Positions 17,713 to 26,476 are shown, counted from the stretch's first letter. The stretch: DNA of 64,000 nucleotides from G965116155 sp965116155 (GCA_965116155.1 OZ220488.1:992001-1056000); one strand, 5' to 3'. Notes: generated from the letters alone by a model not told the origin. A program made the numbers and translations.

Positions 17713-18744
17713 ATGGCTTTTATGCTTGTTTTGGGGATCGAAACCAGTTGCGACGACACCAGCGTAGCAATCGTCAACCAAAACCACCAGGTGCTGGCCC
17801 AAGTCTCTCAGCACCAAAACCTCACCCATGCTCCTTTTAAGGGAGTTCTCCCCGAACTCGCAAGCCGCCAGCATGCCATGCGCCTAGTGCCACAAGTGCA
17901 CGAGTGCCTCAAGCTCGCAGGACTCCAAATCTCCCAACTAGACGCCATTGTGGCCACATCCCGACCCGGCCTGCTAGGCTCCCTAATTGTAGGAGTGCTA
18001 ACAGCCAAAACCCTCGCTTTTGCTACGGGCAAAGCCTTTTTGGGCGTCAATCACATGGAGGCCCATGTGCTGAGCATGTTCTTGCGCGACTCCCAATACG
18101 CACCCCCCGCAGGTTGGCGTTTTCCCTACTGCGTACTAGCCGCCAGCGGAGGGCATACGCACCTCGTCTACGCCCGGGGCATTGGGCAGTACCAGCTCCT
18201 AGGACGCACGCTAGATGATGCGGCAGGAGAGGCTTTTGACAAATTTGGTAAACTGCTTGGGCTCGGCTTTCCTGCCGGGCCCTTGGTAGATCAGCTCGCA
18301 CAAAGCGGCGACCCAAAGGCCTATGAACTCCCCCGCCCCCTTATGCAAAAATCCAACTACGATTTTAGTTTTTCAGGCCTTAAAGCCTCGGCGGCTAGGC
18401 TCATAGAAACACTCACCCCAAAAGAAATCGAGCAACACAAGCACCACCTGTGCGCCAGCTTTCAGCAAGCGGTTGTGGATGTCTTACTACACAAACTCTA
18501 CAAGGCTGCCGAGGAGCTCAAGGCCCAGCGCGTCGCTATAGTGGGAGGGGTCAGCGCCAATCAAGGGCTCAGGGCACAAGCTGCAGAAAAAGCGGCGTGT
18601 CATAACAGGCTGCTAGCCGTGCCACCCTTGCGCTACTGCACGGACAACGCCGCCATGGTGGCACTAACAGGCTTGGAGCATTTAGCCTTGGGCGAAACCT
18701 CTCCCTTAGACCTTAAGCCTCTTGCGCGATCACAATTAGATTAG
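17713..18744 (+). CDS. tsaD: tRNA threonylcarbamoyltransferase TsaD
   Basis: 343 residues, full length. The ASKHA-fold enzyme has GIETSCDDTS at the N-terminus, the metal-binding HMEAH (114-118), DDAAGEAFDKFGKLLGL and the closing NAAMVALTG. With TsaB and TsaE it transfers the threonylcarbamoyl group to A37 of tRNAs reading ANN codons. ATG 17713 is used; ATG 17722, directly before the conserved start, is also possible. It diverges from pal and leads a plus-strand group with dapA. Confidence 0.95.
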   Translation: MAFMLVLGIETSCDDTSVAIVNQNHQVLAQVSQHQNLTHAPFKGVLPELASRQHAMRLVPQVHECLKLAGLQISQLDAIVATSRPGLLGSLIVGVLTAKTLAFATGKAFLGVNHMEAHVLSMFLRDSQYAPPAGWRFPYCVLAASGGHTHLVYARGIGQYQLLGRTLDDAAGEAFDKFGKLLGLGFPAGPLVDQLAQSGDPKAYELPRPLMQKSNYDFSFSGLKASAARLIETLTPKEIEQHKHHLCASFQQAVVDVLLHKLYKAAEELKAQRVAIVGGVSANQGLRAQAAEKAACHNRLLAVPPLRYCTDNAAMVALTGLEHLALGETSPLDLKPLARSQLD

Positions 18745-18756
18745 TAAACCTGGCTT

Positions 18757-19632
18757 GTGTTTGAAGGCATCATTACAGCCCTAGCCACTCCCTTTAAAGA
18801 AGACGGCAGCTTCGATCCGGAGTCCTTTAAGCGCCTACTCCAATTACAGGTTAACGGGGGGGTGAAGAACTTTGTCGTTAATGGCACAACAGGCGAAAGC
18901 CCCTGTCTGAGCTGGCAAGAGGTGCGCTCCATGTGCGAACTAGTACGCAGCGAGGTGCCACAGAGCCGTATCATTTTAGGTGCCGGTAGCAACTGCACAC
19001 AAAAAACCATACACAATGCTAAACAAGCCTTGGGCATGCATGTAGACGGCTTGCTGCTCGTAACCCCCTACTACAACAAACCTACCCAAGCGGGTTTGGT
19101 GGAACATTTTTTAGCTGTAGCCCGCAGCACTCCTTTGCCTATTGTGCTGTACAATGTGCCGGGCCGCACCCTTTGCCACATAGAGGCAGAAACTCTTATT
19201 ACACTTGCACACGAGCCTAACATCGTGGGTGTTAAAGAGGCCAGTGGCACAACAGAGCTGCTGCGGCATGCCCGGCTTAAGTGCCCTAATACGTTTAAAT
19301 TTTTAAGCGGCGACGATCCTAGCTGCGTGGAGTTTTGTTTGGCAGGAGGGTGCGGCGCGATTTCGGTTTTGTCTAATATTTTACCCTCAAAACTAAAGGA
19401 CTTTTATGAGGCCGCCATTATGCGCGACCTCGTGCGCACAAATGCTTATACCCAATATGGCAATATCAATGCTTTGCTGTTTTGCGAAACCAATCCCATA
19501 CCTGTAAAAATGGCCCTTCACAAAATGAGAGTGTTTAGCACTCCCAATATGCGCCTGCCTTTGGTGCGCATGTCAGAGCCCGCTACTACAAAGCTGGTGC
19601 AAGAACTTAAAACACTGGGCCTTGTACCATGA
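18757..19632 (+). CDS. dapA: 4-hydroxy-tetrahydrodipicolinate synthase
   Basis: 291 residues, TIM-barrel aldolase. The active-site residues of DapA are in place: Thr44-Thr45 (NGTTGES), Tyr132 in YNVPGRT and the Schiff-base Lys160 in VGVKEASG. It condenses pyruvate with aspartate semialdehyde, the first committed step to diaminopimelate and lysine. The start is GTG, 12 bases after tsaD. Its end overlaps dapB by 4 bases. Confidence 0.94.
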   Translation: MFEGIITALATPFKEDGSFDPESFKRLLQLQVNGGVKNFVVNGTTGESPCLSWQEVRSMCELVRSEVPQSRIILGAGSNCTQKTIHNAKQALGMHVDGLLLVTPYYNKPTQAGLVEHFLAVARSTPLPIVLYNVPGRTLCHIEAETLITLAHEPNIVGVKEASGTTELLRHARLKCPNTFKFLSGDDPSCVEFCLAGGCGAISVLSNILPSKLKDFYEAAIMRDLVRTNAYTQYGNINALLFCETNPIPVKMALHKMRVFSTPNMRLPLVRMSEPATTKLVQELKTLGLVP

Positions 19633-20348
19633 GCCAAGAGGGTGCTGTTTTACCTATTGTTTTACCTATTGTTTTGTCGGGCGCAACGGGGCGCATGGGC
19701 AAAAGCATAAAGCACTGTGCCCCTAAAATGCACGCGCGCATTGTTTTAGAGCTCAGCCGCTCTAAGCCGCCTAGTGCTTGTGCAGGTTTTAAGCCCACGC
19801 CTGGCATGGTGGTGGTGGATTTTTCTTTGCCACAAGCTTTTGCAGGGGTGTTGGAGTTTTGCCTAAAACACTCTTTGGCTTTAGTGAGCGGTACAACGGG
19901 TTTAAACGCCGAGCAGATGAGCCACATGCGACAAGCCGCTAAAACCCTGCCCTTGTTATGGGCGCCCAATATGAGCCTCGGCATACACTGGCTTAAGCAA
20001 GTGGCCCAAAAATACTCTTTGTTAAAGGGCTCGGGGTTTAGATTTTTAATAGAAGAAACCCATCACGTGCATAAAAAAGACTCCCCCAGCGGGACGGCGC
20101 TTTTTTTAAAGCAAAGCCTTAAAGAGCACATAGGTGATATGCCTATTGAGGCCCACCGCCAAGGCGAGTGCTTGGGCGAACACAGTATCAAGGCAATAAG
20201 TTCGGATGAAGAAATCACCATCACACACAGGGCCCTAAGCCGCGGGCTTTTTGCATGTGGCGCTTTAAAAGCCGCGCACTGGATTAGCGAAAAAAAACCC
20301 GGCACCTACACCATAGACCAAATGCTTGAGCAAGCTCACAAAAGGTAA
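19629..20348 (+). CDS. dapB: 4-hydroxy-tetrahydrodipicolinate reductase
   Basis: 239 residues. The NAD(P)-binding SGATGRMGK is at 17-25 and the active-site EETHHVHKKDSPSGTA at 142-157 (His145 and His146, Lys149/150). It reduces the DapA product towards diaminopimelate for peptidoglycan and lysine. ATGA overlap with dapA indicates coupling. The N-terminus contains a 12-base tandem duplication read as VLPI-VLPI-VLSG, so the first beta strand is preceded by one extra repeat. Confidence 0.94.
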   Translation: MSQEGAVLPIVLPIVLSGATGRMGKSIKHCAPKMHARIVLELSRSKPPSACAGFKPTPGMVVVDFSLPQAFAGVLEFCLKHSLALVSGTTGLNAEQMSHMRQAAKTLPLLWAPNMSLGIHWLKQVAQKYSLLKGSGFRFLIEETHHVHKKDSPSGTALFLKQSLKEHIGDMPIEAHRQGECLGEHSIKAISSDEEITITHRALSRGLFACGALKAAHWISEKKPGTYTIDQMLEQAHKR

Positions 20349-20353
20349 CACGT

Positions 20354-21004
20354 ATGCTGTTTTATATTGATAGCGCTAACTTAGCAGACATCAAGCAAGC
20401 CAAAAAAAACCACCTGCTCGATGGAGTAACCACTAACCCCAGCCTAATAGCTAAAGCCGGCACAGATCCACAAAAGCTTTTAAAAAGCATTTGTGACACC
20501 TGTGCGCCCTTACCAGTTTCGGTAGAGGTGCTTAGCACCGACACACAGGGCATGTTGCGCGAGGCGGAGCGTTTTTGCCAAATGGCTTCTAATGTGGTGA
20601 TTAAAATCCCTATGACCTTGCCTGGCATGGAGGCGGTGCGGGTACTAGCTCATAAGGGTATTAAAACCAATGTCACCCTTGTGTTTAATGTGCTGCAGGC
20701 TCTTTTGGCGGCGCGTGCAGGAGCTACAATGGTGTCGCCATTTGTGGGGCGCCTGGACGACACAGGCACAGATGGCATGCAGCTTGTGGAGGAGATTTTG
20801 CTTTGTTACCAAAACTACGCCCTTAAGACCCAAGTGTTGGTGGCTAGTGTGCGCCATGTGGGGCACCTTAAGCAGGCGGCTCTTTTGGGGGCTCATATTG
20901 CAACAGTGCCGTTTAAACTTATGCAAAGTTTGGCTAAGCACCCCCTTAGTGACTCTGGTTTGGAGCGCTTTTTAAAAGATGCTAAGCGTTTTTCAAAAAA
21001 CTAA
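20354..21004 (+). CDS. Transaldolase, small TalC/MipB type
   Basis: 216 residues, the length of the TalC/fructose-6-phosphate aldolase subfamily. VTTNPSLIAKAG at 25-36 and the Schiff-base Lys84 in VIKIPMT are conserved, as are GIKTNVTLVF and GRLDD. It either moves dihydroxyacetone units in the pentose phosphate pathway or cleaves fructose-6-phosphate; the sequence alone does not settle which. It follows dapB after 5 bases and overlaps the next frame. Confidence 0.9.
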   Translation: MLFYIDSANLADIKQAKKNHLLDGVTTNPSLIAKAGTDPQKLLKSICDTCAPLPVSVEVLSTDTQGMLREAERFCQMASNVVIKIPMTLPGMEAVRVLAHKGIKTNVTLVFNVLQALLAARAGATMVSPFVGRLDDTGTDGMQLVEEILLCYQNYALKTQVLVASVRHVGHLKQAALLGAHIATVPFKLMQSLAKHPLSDSGLERFLKDAKRFSKN

Positions 21005-21707
21005 CGCCAAAGCCGCGCATTTTTTGAGCCCTCACATGCTACAGATCAGTGCATGGGCGCGAAGGTGCCTTAAGTGCGGCACCCTTTGGGGAGAGTCGGA
21101 TCCTTTTTGTAAAGTATGTTGGCAGGTTGTTCTTATGCATCAATTGCATAAAAAAAACCAAGCTCGCCTGCCGCAAATGCATAGAAAGGATTTTTTATTT
21201 GTGTACGATGACGCTGCAGCAGATGTTAAAGGCTTGCTGCTATACCTTAAAAACTTTTCCCATAGTACGGCTTATATCAGACTGGCGTCACACTTTGTGC
21301 CGGGGGAGGATTTTTTTTATCAGCTTGAGCAAAGGCCACGCGCGAAATTGTGGTTCATAGCTCCGCCTGCACAGACGGAGGGCGGAGGCAGCCATGCTCA
21401 AGAGTGGGCTAAGGCTTTAGCCCATAATTACGGTGGAGAGTTTTGCCATGACCTGTTGCAATACACCGAGCGGCGCGTATCGCAAAAACTACTTACCAAA
21501 AAGGCGCGCCAGGGTCTTAGGTTTAAACGCACTGGCCGTTTCCCCGGTTCGCTAGAAGAGGATGTGGTTATTTTTTGTGACGACCTACTTACAACGGGAT
21601 CCAGCGCCCATGCCGCCTGGCTCGCCCTCAACAAACCTCCGCACTTTTTTGCTTGGACCATCGCATTTAGGCAATTACAGACTAGCCAAAACACCTTGAG
21701 CATGTAG
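20979..21707 (+). CDS. ComF-family phosphoribosyltransferase-like protein
   Basis: 242 residues from ATG 20979; ATG 21036, directly before the zinc motif, is equally possible and avoids the overlap with the transaldolase gene. It has a four-cysteine motif (CLKCG...CKVC) and a C-terminal type I PRTase fold with the PRPP loop VVIFCDDLLTTGSS, the ComF layout. ComF works in DNA uptake in competent bacteria; elsewhere its role is unclear. The last nine residues (QTSQNTLSM) and the stop are encoded by the left arm of a palindrome. Confidence 0.75.
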   Translation: MLSVFQKTNAKAAHFLSPHMLQISAWARRCLKCGTLWGESDPFCKVCWQVVLMHQLHKKNQARLPQMHRKDFLFVYDDAAADVKGLLLYLKNFSHSTAYIRLASHFVPGEDFFYQLEQRPRAKLWFIAPPAQTEGGGSHAQEWAKALAHNYGGEFCHDLLQYTERRVSQKLLTKKARQGLRFKRTGRFPGSLEEDVVIFCDDLLTTGSSAHAAWLALNKPPHFFAWTIAFRQLQTSQNTLSM

Positions 21708-21787
21708 TGCAGCCGCCTTGGCAGTCCCTGCAAGGGGCGCCAGCCAAGGTGGTGCGCGGAATATTATCAAGGTGTTTTGGCTAGTCT
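21679..21787. repeat. Palindrome with 21-bp perfect inverted ends between convergent genes
   Basis: The ends are AGACTAGCCAAAACACCTTG plus A (21679-21699) and its exact complement (21767-21787). Inside are the linkers GTAGTGCAG and GCGCGGAATATTATC, the stem GCCTTGGC/GCCAAGG and the core CCCTGCAAGGG. The right end touches the stop codon of the VWA protein gene, and the left end carries the stop of the comF-like gene. Confidence 0.88.
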
Positions 21788-23560
21788 TTAAATTGCTGCA
21801 CATTGGTACTTAAATTTGTACTGGCCACTGTCTAGAGGGCCAGAGCATGTGGTGGCACCATTAGACTCTACACATTTTTTGCAGTCCACTTTTAGATTAT
21901 CGATAAGCGTACATTGGGGCTGGGGCGACAAAGGCTGGTCCGATGCATCCAAAACCTCAACCAACCTATGCCCAGCATTTCGCGCATCATAAGGATCAGC
22001 GTTTTTGTAGTTTAAAGGCTGACACTCTAGCTCCACCTGCATCACCATGCGACGCGCTTTGCCTGCCACCTCTTGCAAAACAGAGGCATAAGTATCCATA
22101 ATTTCCACATCACCAAACAAGCCGCCTGTTAATTGGGTCATAACCTGGTAGCGCCCGTCTCTTCTGTTGTCTTCGCGCTTATTTAAAATGCTATGCCACA
22201 CGAAAGACGCCTGAGGAAAAATTGACACCGCAGCGTCTCGTACCTCTGCAGAAGTTAAGTGTGTGAGCGGTTGTTTTAGTTTTTGCTGCTCTTTTTTTGT
22301 CTCCCAAATATATTCATCACCCTCATCTGTAAGCAACACCACAACCAAGTGGCGCAGATTTTGAAAAAACCAAAGCCCACTGCTATCGAGTATTGCCTGC
22401 TTAGTTTTGTTATTATCGTACGCGCGGATAAGTTTTAAAAAACTCGCTAGCGCACTTTCAATAGGCGACCCCTGCTCCATACACAAGAGCGTTTGCTTGA
22501 GAGAGTTTTTGGCACTTAAAAAATTCGCAGCATCGTTTCTATTAGCTTGTTCTCCATCCAGCAAGGGCGCACGATCTAAAACAAAACGGCCCTTGTTACT
22601 TGGAGGCTCTCTAAAGTTTTGGCAAGCTGGCCCGCCCCTTTGTGTAAACGCATTGCCCAGAGGATCCACCAAGGCTCTAAAAGGTTGCCCCACACCCTCT
22701 TGTGAAACCCTATAATAATCCGTAGTAGTAACCGCGACCCTATACTTTAAACCCTGCATAGCCTTTAATAACCTTGGCACACCCCGCTTAGCCAGCGCAT
22801 CCTGTTTGTCCTCCATAGATTCTGAGTTATCTACCATCAAAAGCAGGCCCACGCGCTCAAGCTCGGTGCTACTATTAGCCGTAATTTGCTTATCTGTACG
22901 CCCGCAGTCCACACCGTAACACCAGCTGTGGTCTTGCACGGGGCTTGTGTTGCCCGCGACATCTGTAGCCTTAACCTCAAACTTATACGCTCCGCCAGTG
23001 GTATGCGAAAAACTATACGGACTGGTGCATGCAACAAAATCCTCGCCATCTAAAGCCTCTACTGTAGCCGCGCGGCATAGTACTGTTGCAATACCCGAGC
23101 CATCTGCATCATCCACTACAAAATGCACCTCTGCTGTGGGTGCTTGTGTAACACTCGCAACACTTTGTTCGACTGTAATAGTCACAACAGGCGCTGTAGA
23201 ATCCACTGTGGCAGGTGGCGTTTGAGCAGGCGGGATTTTCTTAGGGGGTGTTTTGCCAGAGAGCGGATTTGCTGGTGGTGTTTTAGAGGGAGATTTTTTT
23301 GAGGCCGGCCTTTTTTGTGGAGGATTTGCAACAAACTTTACATCTTCACAAGAGTTATAAAAAAATGGCAAAGCTAAAAACGCAGCAGCCAGTAATGCTA
23401 AAAAAAGCCTTGAGCCCCAAAAGGCTGCTTCTTTGGGGGTTTTGTTTTTTGCACGTTTGTTTGTCTTTTTGTGATTAAAGGGTGCCGCTTTTGAGGCTTT
23501 ATGCTTTTTTGCCTTGCTGCGCCGTACAGCTTTTTTTGACCTATAATTTTTTTGACTCAT
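21788..23560 (-). CDS. Large envelope protein with Ig-like and VWA domains (paralogue 1)
   Basis: 590 residues. The N-terminus is unusually long and basic (about 1-45), followed by a hydrophobic segment and FYNSCED, with a cysteine where a lipobox would be; the order suggests an anchored envelope protein. A Lys/Pro-rich linker leads to an Ig-like domain (about 120-210, ending in KATDVAGN), then a VWA domain from about 236 with an intact metal-site motif DNSES (244-248). The C-terminus is cysteine-rich and ends QYKFKYQCAAI. VWA proteins bind ligands through a bound divalent ion; the partner is unknown. A paralogue with the same ends lies at 32349-34523. Confidence 0.75.
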   Translation of the reverse strand: MSQKNYRSKKAVRRSKAKKHKASKAAPFNHKKTNKRAKNKTPKEAAFWGSRLFLALLAAAFLALPFFYNSCEDVKFVANPPQKRPASKKSPSKTPPANPLSGKTPPKKIPPAQTPPATVDSTAPVVTITVEQSVASVTQAPTAEVHFVVDDADGSGIATVLCRAATVEALDGEDFVACTSPYSFSHTTGGAYKFEVKATDVAGNTSPVQDHSWCYGVDCGRTDKQITANSSTELERVGLLLMVDNSESMEDKQDALAKRGVPRLLKAMQGLKYRVAVTTTDYYRVSQEGVGQPFRALVDPLGNAFTQRGGPACQNFREPPSNKGRFVLDRAPLLDGEQANRNDAANFLSAKNSLKQTLLCMEQGSPIESALASFLKLIRAYDNNKTKQAILDSSGLWFFQNLRHLVVVLLTDEGDEYIWETKKEQQKLKQPLTHLTSAEVRDAAVSIFPQASFVWHSILNKREDNRRDGRYQVMTQLTGGLFGDVEIMDTYASVLQEVAGKARRMVMQVELECQPLNYKNADPYDARNAGHRLVEVLDASDQPLSPQPQCTLIDNLKVDCKKCVESNGATTCSGPLDSGQYKFKYQCAAI

Positions 23561-23592
23561 TTAGAAACATATCGGCAAAATTACACTATAAC

Positions 23593-23683
23593 TAAAGACT
23601 AGCCACAACACCTTGAGTATGAAGCGCAGCCTGGTAAAGCGCCTTCAGGTGCTTCATGCAAGAGACGTTTTGGCTAGTCTTTA
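23593..23683. repeat. Palindrome with AGACTAGCC ends upstream of VWA and fic genes
   Basis: TAAAGACTAGCCA (23593-23605) pairs with TGGCTAGTCTTTA (23671-23683). The inner part has GAGTATGAAGCGCAGCC and a GCGCCTTCAGGTGC hairpin. Unlike most copies this one lies between two divergent gene starts. Confidence 0.75.
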
Positions 23684-23702
23684 ACTTAACTAGCGCTCTA
23701 AA

Positions 23703-23745
23703 TTGCGACAATCTTACGACAAACTTGCGACAAAAAATGTCGTAA
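23703..23745. promoter_or_regulatory. Iterated operator-like sites upstream of fic
   Basis: TTRCGACAA occurs at 23703, 23714 and 23725, spaced exactly 11 bases, and an inverted TGTCGTAA follows at 23738-23745. A TATAAG hexamer lies at 23753. Direct repeats at one helical turn plus an inverted half-site suggest cooperative binding of a regulator; the binding protein is not known. Confidence 0.5.
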
Positions 23746-23832
23746 CAGGCAGTATAAGATACTAAAAATACGAGATTTGGTGCTAGCATTACATGCGTGT
23801 AAGGTAGCGGTTTTCACCCCGCATATAAAGTT

Positions 23833-24933
23833 ATGAAAAAACCATTCGACCCCCAATTTAACATAAGTCCCCAGCTGCTAAAGTATTTAATGCAAATCGA
23901 AAAAGCCAGGGGCTTTTTAGAAGCAGCTAACCTATCGCCAAAATGGCTCAAGCAAATGAGCCAAAACGCTCTGCTGCTAGAAACACACCATACAACGCAC
24001 ATAGAAGGCACTGAGCTGACTTTGGAACAATCTAAAAAGATACTATCCGGCAAAAAAATACCTGGCGTCAGTGAGCACGATATAAAAGAAGTTAAAAACT
24101 ATAGAGACGCTTTTGGAGTTTTGTCTGATTATTTAAAAACAAACACTAATATTAGCGAAGCCTTGATTAAATCAGTGCACAAAGAACTAGTTAAGGGCGT
24201 GCGCGGAGGCCAGGCCAAACCGGGTAAATATAGAGACATACAAAACTATGTAGGCAACTCGGTTACAAAAAAAATTATCTACATGCCCCCCAAGCCAGCT
24301 GCAGTACCTGCTCTTATGAAAAACTTTGTAGCTTGGGCCAACCAAGAGTCAGACCTACACCCTGTTATAAAAAGTGGCATCATTCAGTTTCAATTTGTAC
24401 ATATTCATCCTTTTGTTGATGGCAATGCACGGACATCTAGGCTGCTGTGTGCGTTTTACCTGTATAAGTCAGATTATGATTTTAAAAGGCTTTTTTCTAT
24501 TAGTGAGTATTATGACAAGGACAGGGTTAATTTTTATAATGCTATTCAGTCCGTAAGAGAAAACAACATGGATATGACACCATGGCTAGAGTATTTTGCC
24601 AAAGGACTTTTGTTTCAAATGACTAGCGTTATAGATATAGGAAAAAAAGTAATTCTGAAAGATGCTCTAAAACAAAACCGCAACCTTTCAAATAGGCAAA
24701 CTCTAATTTTAGAGCACATTCTTGAAAACGGAACACTAAAACCACAAGATTTTAAAACCTTATGCAATAAAATAGAAAAAACAAAAAACACCCCTAATAA
24801 GCCCATTAACATAAGAACATTGCAAAGAGACATAAAGGACTTAATAGATAAAAAAATCATAATATCTTACGGCGCCACCAGCAAAAGGTCTTATAGCTTA
24901 AAACCGAGTTGGCTTAAGGGGCCTTCTAAGTGA
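23833..24933 (+). CDS. Fic-domain protein with winged-helix C-terminus
   Basis: 366 residues: a Fic_N region, the Fic core (about 110-240) and a C-terminal wHTH-like region (about 280-360). The active site is HPFVDGNARTSR (192-203), keeping the catalytic His192 and the Arg residues, but with Ala199 where most Fic enzymes have Gly. The inhibitory motif is present at the N-terminus as T54-xxx-E58-G59 (TTHIEG), which marks a class II Fic protein held inactive by its own helix. Fic enzymes usually AMPylate target proteins. It stands alone, is AT-rich compared with its neighbours and lies beside repeats and an IS element, so lateral transfer is likely. Confidence 0.85.
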   Translation: MKKPFDPQFNISPQLLKYLMQIEKARGFLEAANLSPKWLKQMSQNALLLETHHTTHIEGTELTLEQSKKILSGKKIPGVSEHDIKEVKNYRDAFGVLSDYLKTNTNISEALIKSVHKELVKGVRGGQAKPGKYRDIQNYVGNSVTKKIIYMPPKPAAVPALMKNFVAWANQESDLHPVIKSGIIQFQFVHIHPFVDGNARTSRLLCAFYLYKSDYDFKRLFSISEYYDKDRVNFYNAIQSVRENNMDMTPWLEYFAKGLLFQMTSVIDIGKKVILKDALKQNRNLSNRQTLILEHILENGTLKPQDFKTLCNKIEKTKNTPNKPINIRTLQRDIKDLIDKKIIISYGATSKRSYSLKPSWLKGPSK

Positions 24934-24984
24934 GACCCGATTTTATTTTGCAACCTATACAGCTTACGCCCAATTAAAGCGCTA

Positions 24985-25075
24985 GCAAAAACTCTTTAAG
25001 CAGTAAGTGCAGTCCCCTTGGCCCCCATAAGAGGGCAGTTAAGGGGACGAAACGAAGGCCTTAAAGAGTTTTTGC
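24985..25075. repeat. Nested palindrome, 16-bp perfect arms
   Basis: GCAAAAACTCTTTAAG (24985-25000) pairs perfectly with 25060-25075. Linkers CAGTAAGTGCA and CGAAACGAAGG surround the stem GTCCCCTT/AAGGGGAC. The arm sequence is unlike any other copy, while the linkers match the copy at 46065. Confidence 0.8.
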
Positions 25076-25170
25076 GACCTATACAGCTATCAACGCGCCG
25101 GTTGGACTTCCCCAAATTTCATGGACACTTTTTATCGCTTGAGCGAAGGTGTATGACCCTTCCTTAAAGT

Positions 25171-26049
25171 TTAGACAGATTTCAGAGTTAGTTTTGGCCT
25201 TACTCTGGCTCTGTTTTTCCCTAGAAAGCTGTTAATAAAGGCTTCTGGGGTAGAGTTACCGAGCGATGAGTGCGGCCTACATTTGTTATAGTCTTTTCTC
25301 CACGTTTCCACAATAGATCTAGCATCATCCAAGCTTGAAAAGCAATTTCCCCTAAGGCACTCGTCTCGCATTTTTCCATTAAAACTCTCTATAAATCCAT
25401 TTTGACTCGGCTTTCCTGGCTCAATATAACTGAGCTCAACCTTATTCTCAAAGGCCCATTGATCAAAGTTTTTACTTGTAAACTCTGTCCCATTATCCAC
25501 CCGTATAAACTCAGGCACAGGATAATAGCGCCTCTTGGAATTTAAAAAACCCACCAGCTTCCTTGAATCAATTGCGTAGTCAACAAAAGAACCTATGCAT
25601 TTTCTCGAAAAAATATCCAATACATTCAGTATACGAATTTTCTTTCCATCGCGAAGCCTGTCTTGCATAAAGTCCATTGCCCAAACCTGATGAGGACGCT
25701 CCGCAAGTGGCAGAGTATGCCGTATATGCTTCGCCCTTTTCTTTTTGTTCTTTCTACGAAGCTGAAGCCCTGCCGAAACATAGTAACGATAAAGAGTATT
25801 CCTAGCCACCTTCACTCCCTCTCGCATTAAAAGCACGTGCAAACGCTCATAGCCAAATCTCGGCCGATCCCCAGAAAGCTCTATAAGACGCTTCATAATC
25901 ACTTCCCTTTTAGACCTCTGCCTATGCCTCTTCTTATAATAAAAAGACGCCCTGTTGAGCCCTAAGACCTTGCAAACCCTTTTGACTGAAACTTTATACC
26001 TAGATATTAAAACTTTAGCCGCATTGGTACGAATGCAAGGTCTTAGAAC
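25171..26049 (-). CDS. IS3-family transposase OrfB (DDE integrase domain)
   Basis: The catalytic triad of the rve domain is visible: Asp in WAMDFMQD, Asp in IRVDNGTEF and Glu in NGFIESFNGK, with an HTH_21-like region before it. An in-frame GTG at 25902 exists, but the reading is open for 49 more codons up to 26049. There the run of seven A in CTTGAAAAAAAGTTC lets ribosomes on orfA slip by -1 and continue as KKVLRPCIRTN. The active transposase is therefore an OrfAB fusion, as is usual in IS3. No stop or frameshift interrupts it, so it may be active. Confidence 0.9.
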   Translation of the reverse strand, partial: VLRPCIRTNAAKVLISRYKVSVKRVCKVLGLNRASFYYKKRHRQRSKREVIMKRLIELSGDRPRFGYERLHVLLMREGVKVARNTLYRYYVSAGLQLRRKNKKKRAKHIRHTLPLAERPHQVWAMDFMQDRLRDGKKIRILNVLDIFSRKCIGSFVDYAIDSRKLVGFLNSKRRYYPVPEFIRVDNGTEFTSKNFDQWAFENKVELSYIEPGKPSQNGFIESFNGKMRDECLRGNCFSSLDDARSIVETWRKDYNKCRPHSSLGNSTPEAFINSFLGKNRARVRPKLTLKSV

Positions 26050-26312
26050 TTTTTTTCAAGAACATCCTGCAGCATCTGCTTGTCTAAAGTCAGATTAGCA
26101 ACAATTTTCTTCAACCTTGAATTCTCATCCCTCAAACTCCTTAGCTCTTTTATTTCACTCACATCCATACCAGAATAAAGCTTTTTCCAGCGATACAATG
26201 TAGTCTCTGTAACCTCAAGCCTCCTGCATAGATCTTTGCCCGAAATCCCGTTCTCCAATTGCTTCAAGGCACATATAATCTGACCATCACTAAACTTTCT
26301 GCCTCTTGCCAT
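26043..26312 (-). CDS. IS3-family transposase OrfA (HTH_Tnp_1)
   Basis: 89 residues: a helix-turn-helix that binds the element ends (CRRLEVTETTLYRWKKLY) followed by a leucine-zipper-like segment (RSLRDENSRLKKIVANL). It ends seven residues after QDVLEKKF's slippery codons. It acts as regulator and as the N-terminal half of the transposase after frameshifting into orfB. Confidence 0.9.
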   Translation of the reverse strand: MARGRKFSDGQIICALKQLENGISGKDLCRRLEVTETTLYRWKKLYSGMDVSEIKELRSLRDENSRLKKIVANLTLDKQMLQDVLEKKF

Positions 26313-26374
26313 ACATCCCTCCTAAAATACGAACCCACTAACATTATCAAGTCCAGATTTTTAAGAGAAGGTCA

Positions 26375-26476
26375 GGTAGCTTTGGGCGGTCAGTAGGCCC
26401 AAAGCGTTCAGACTCTCTTTAAAAGCACTGAGGCTGTTCCAGGAGCGCCGCTTAGTCCCAGAAAATTCTGCTAGCG
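26375..26476. repeat. Right half of a palindromic repeat split by the IS element
   Basis: GGTAGCTTTGGGCGGTCAGTAGG-type sequence: CTTTGGG and CCCAAAG form a hairpin, then GTTCAGACTCTCTTT, GAGCGCCGCTTAGTCCC and CAGAAAATTCTGCTAGCGC. Closely similar stretches occur at 46313-46420 and 48638-48748. The end touches the stop of the degQ-like gene. Confidence 0.75.

Larger units (their letters stand above)
25103..26374 (-). mobile_element. IS3-family insertion sequence, complete, with 3-bp target duplication
   Basis: 1272 bases. The ends are related inverted repeats starting TGGACTTCCCC (25103) and, read inward from 26374, TGACCTTCTCT. GGT occurs on both sides (25100-25102 and 26375-26377). An intact copy of the target near 48630 reads CAACGCGCCGGTAGCTTTGGG, which shows that the element split a palindromic repeat and duplicated GGT. 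It encodes orfA and orfB joined by a likely -1 frameshift. Confidence 0.88.

Noticed and set aside
20979..21035. Overlap of the ComF-like frame with the transaldolase gene as a true fusion or overprint
   Set aside because: A start at 21036 removes the overlap and fits the family length; the upstream codons need not be used.
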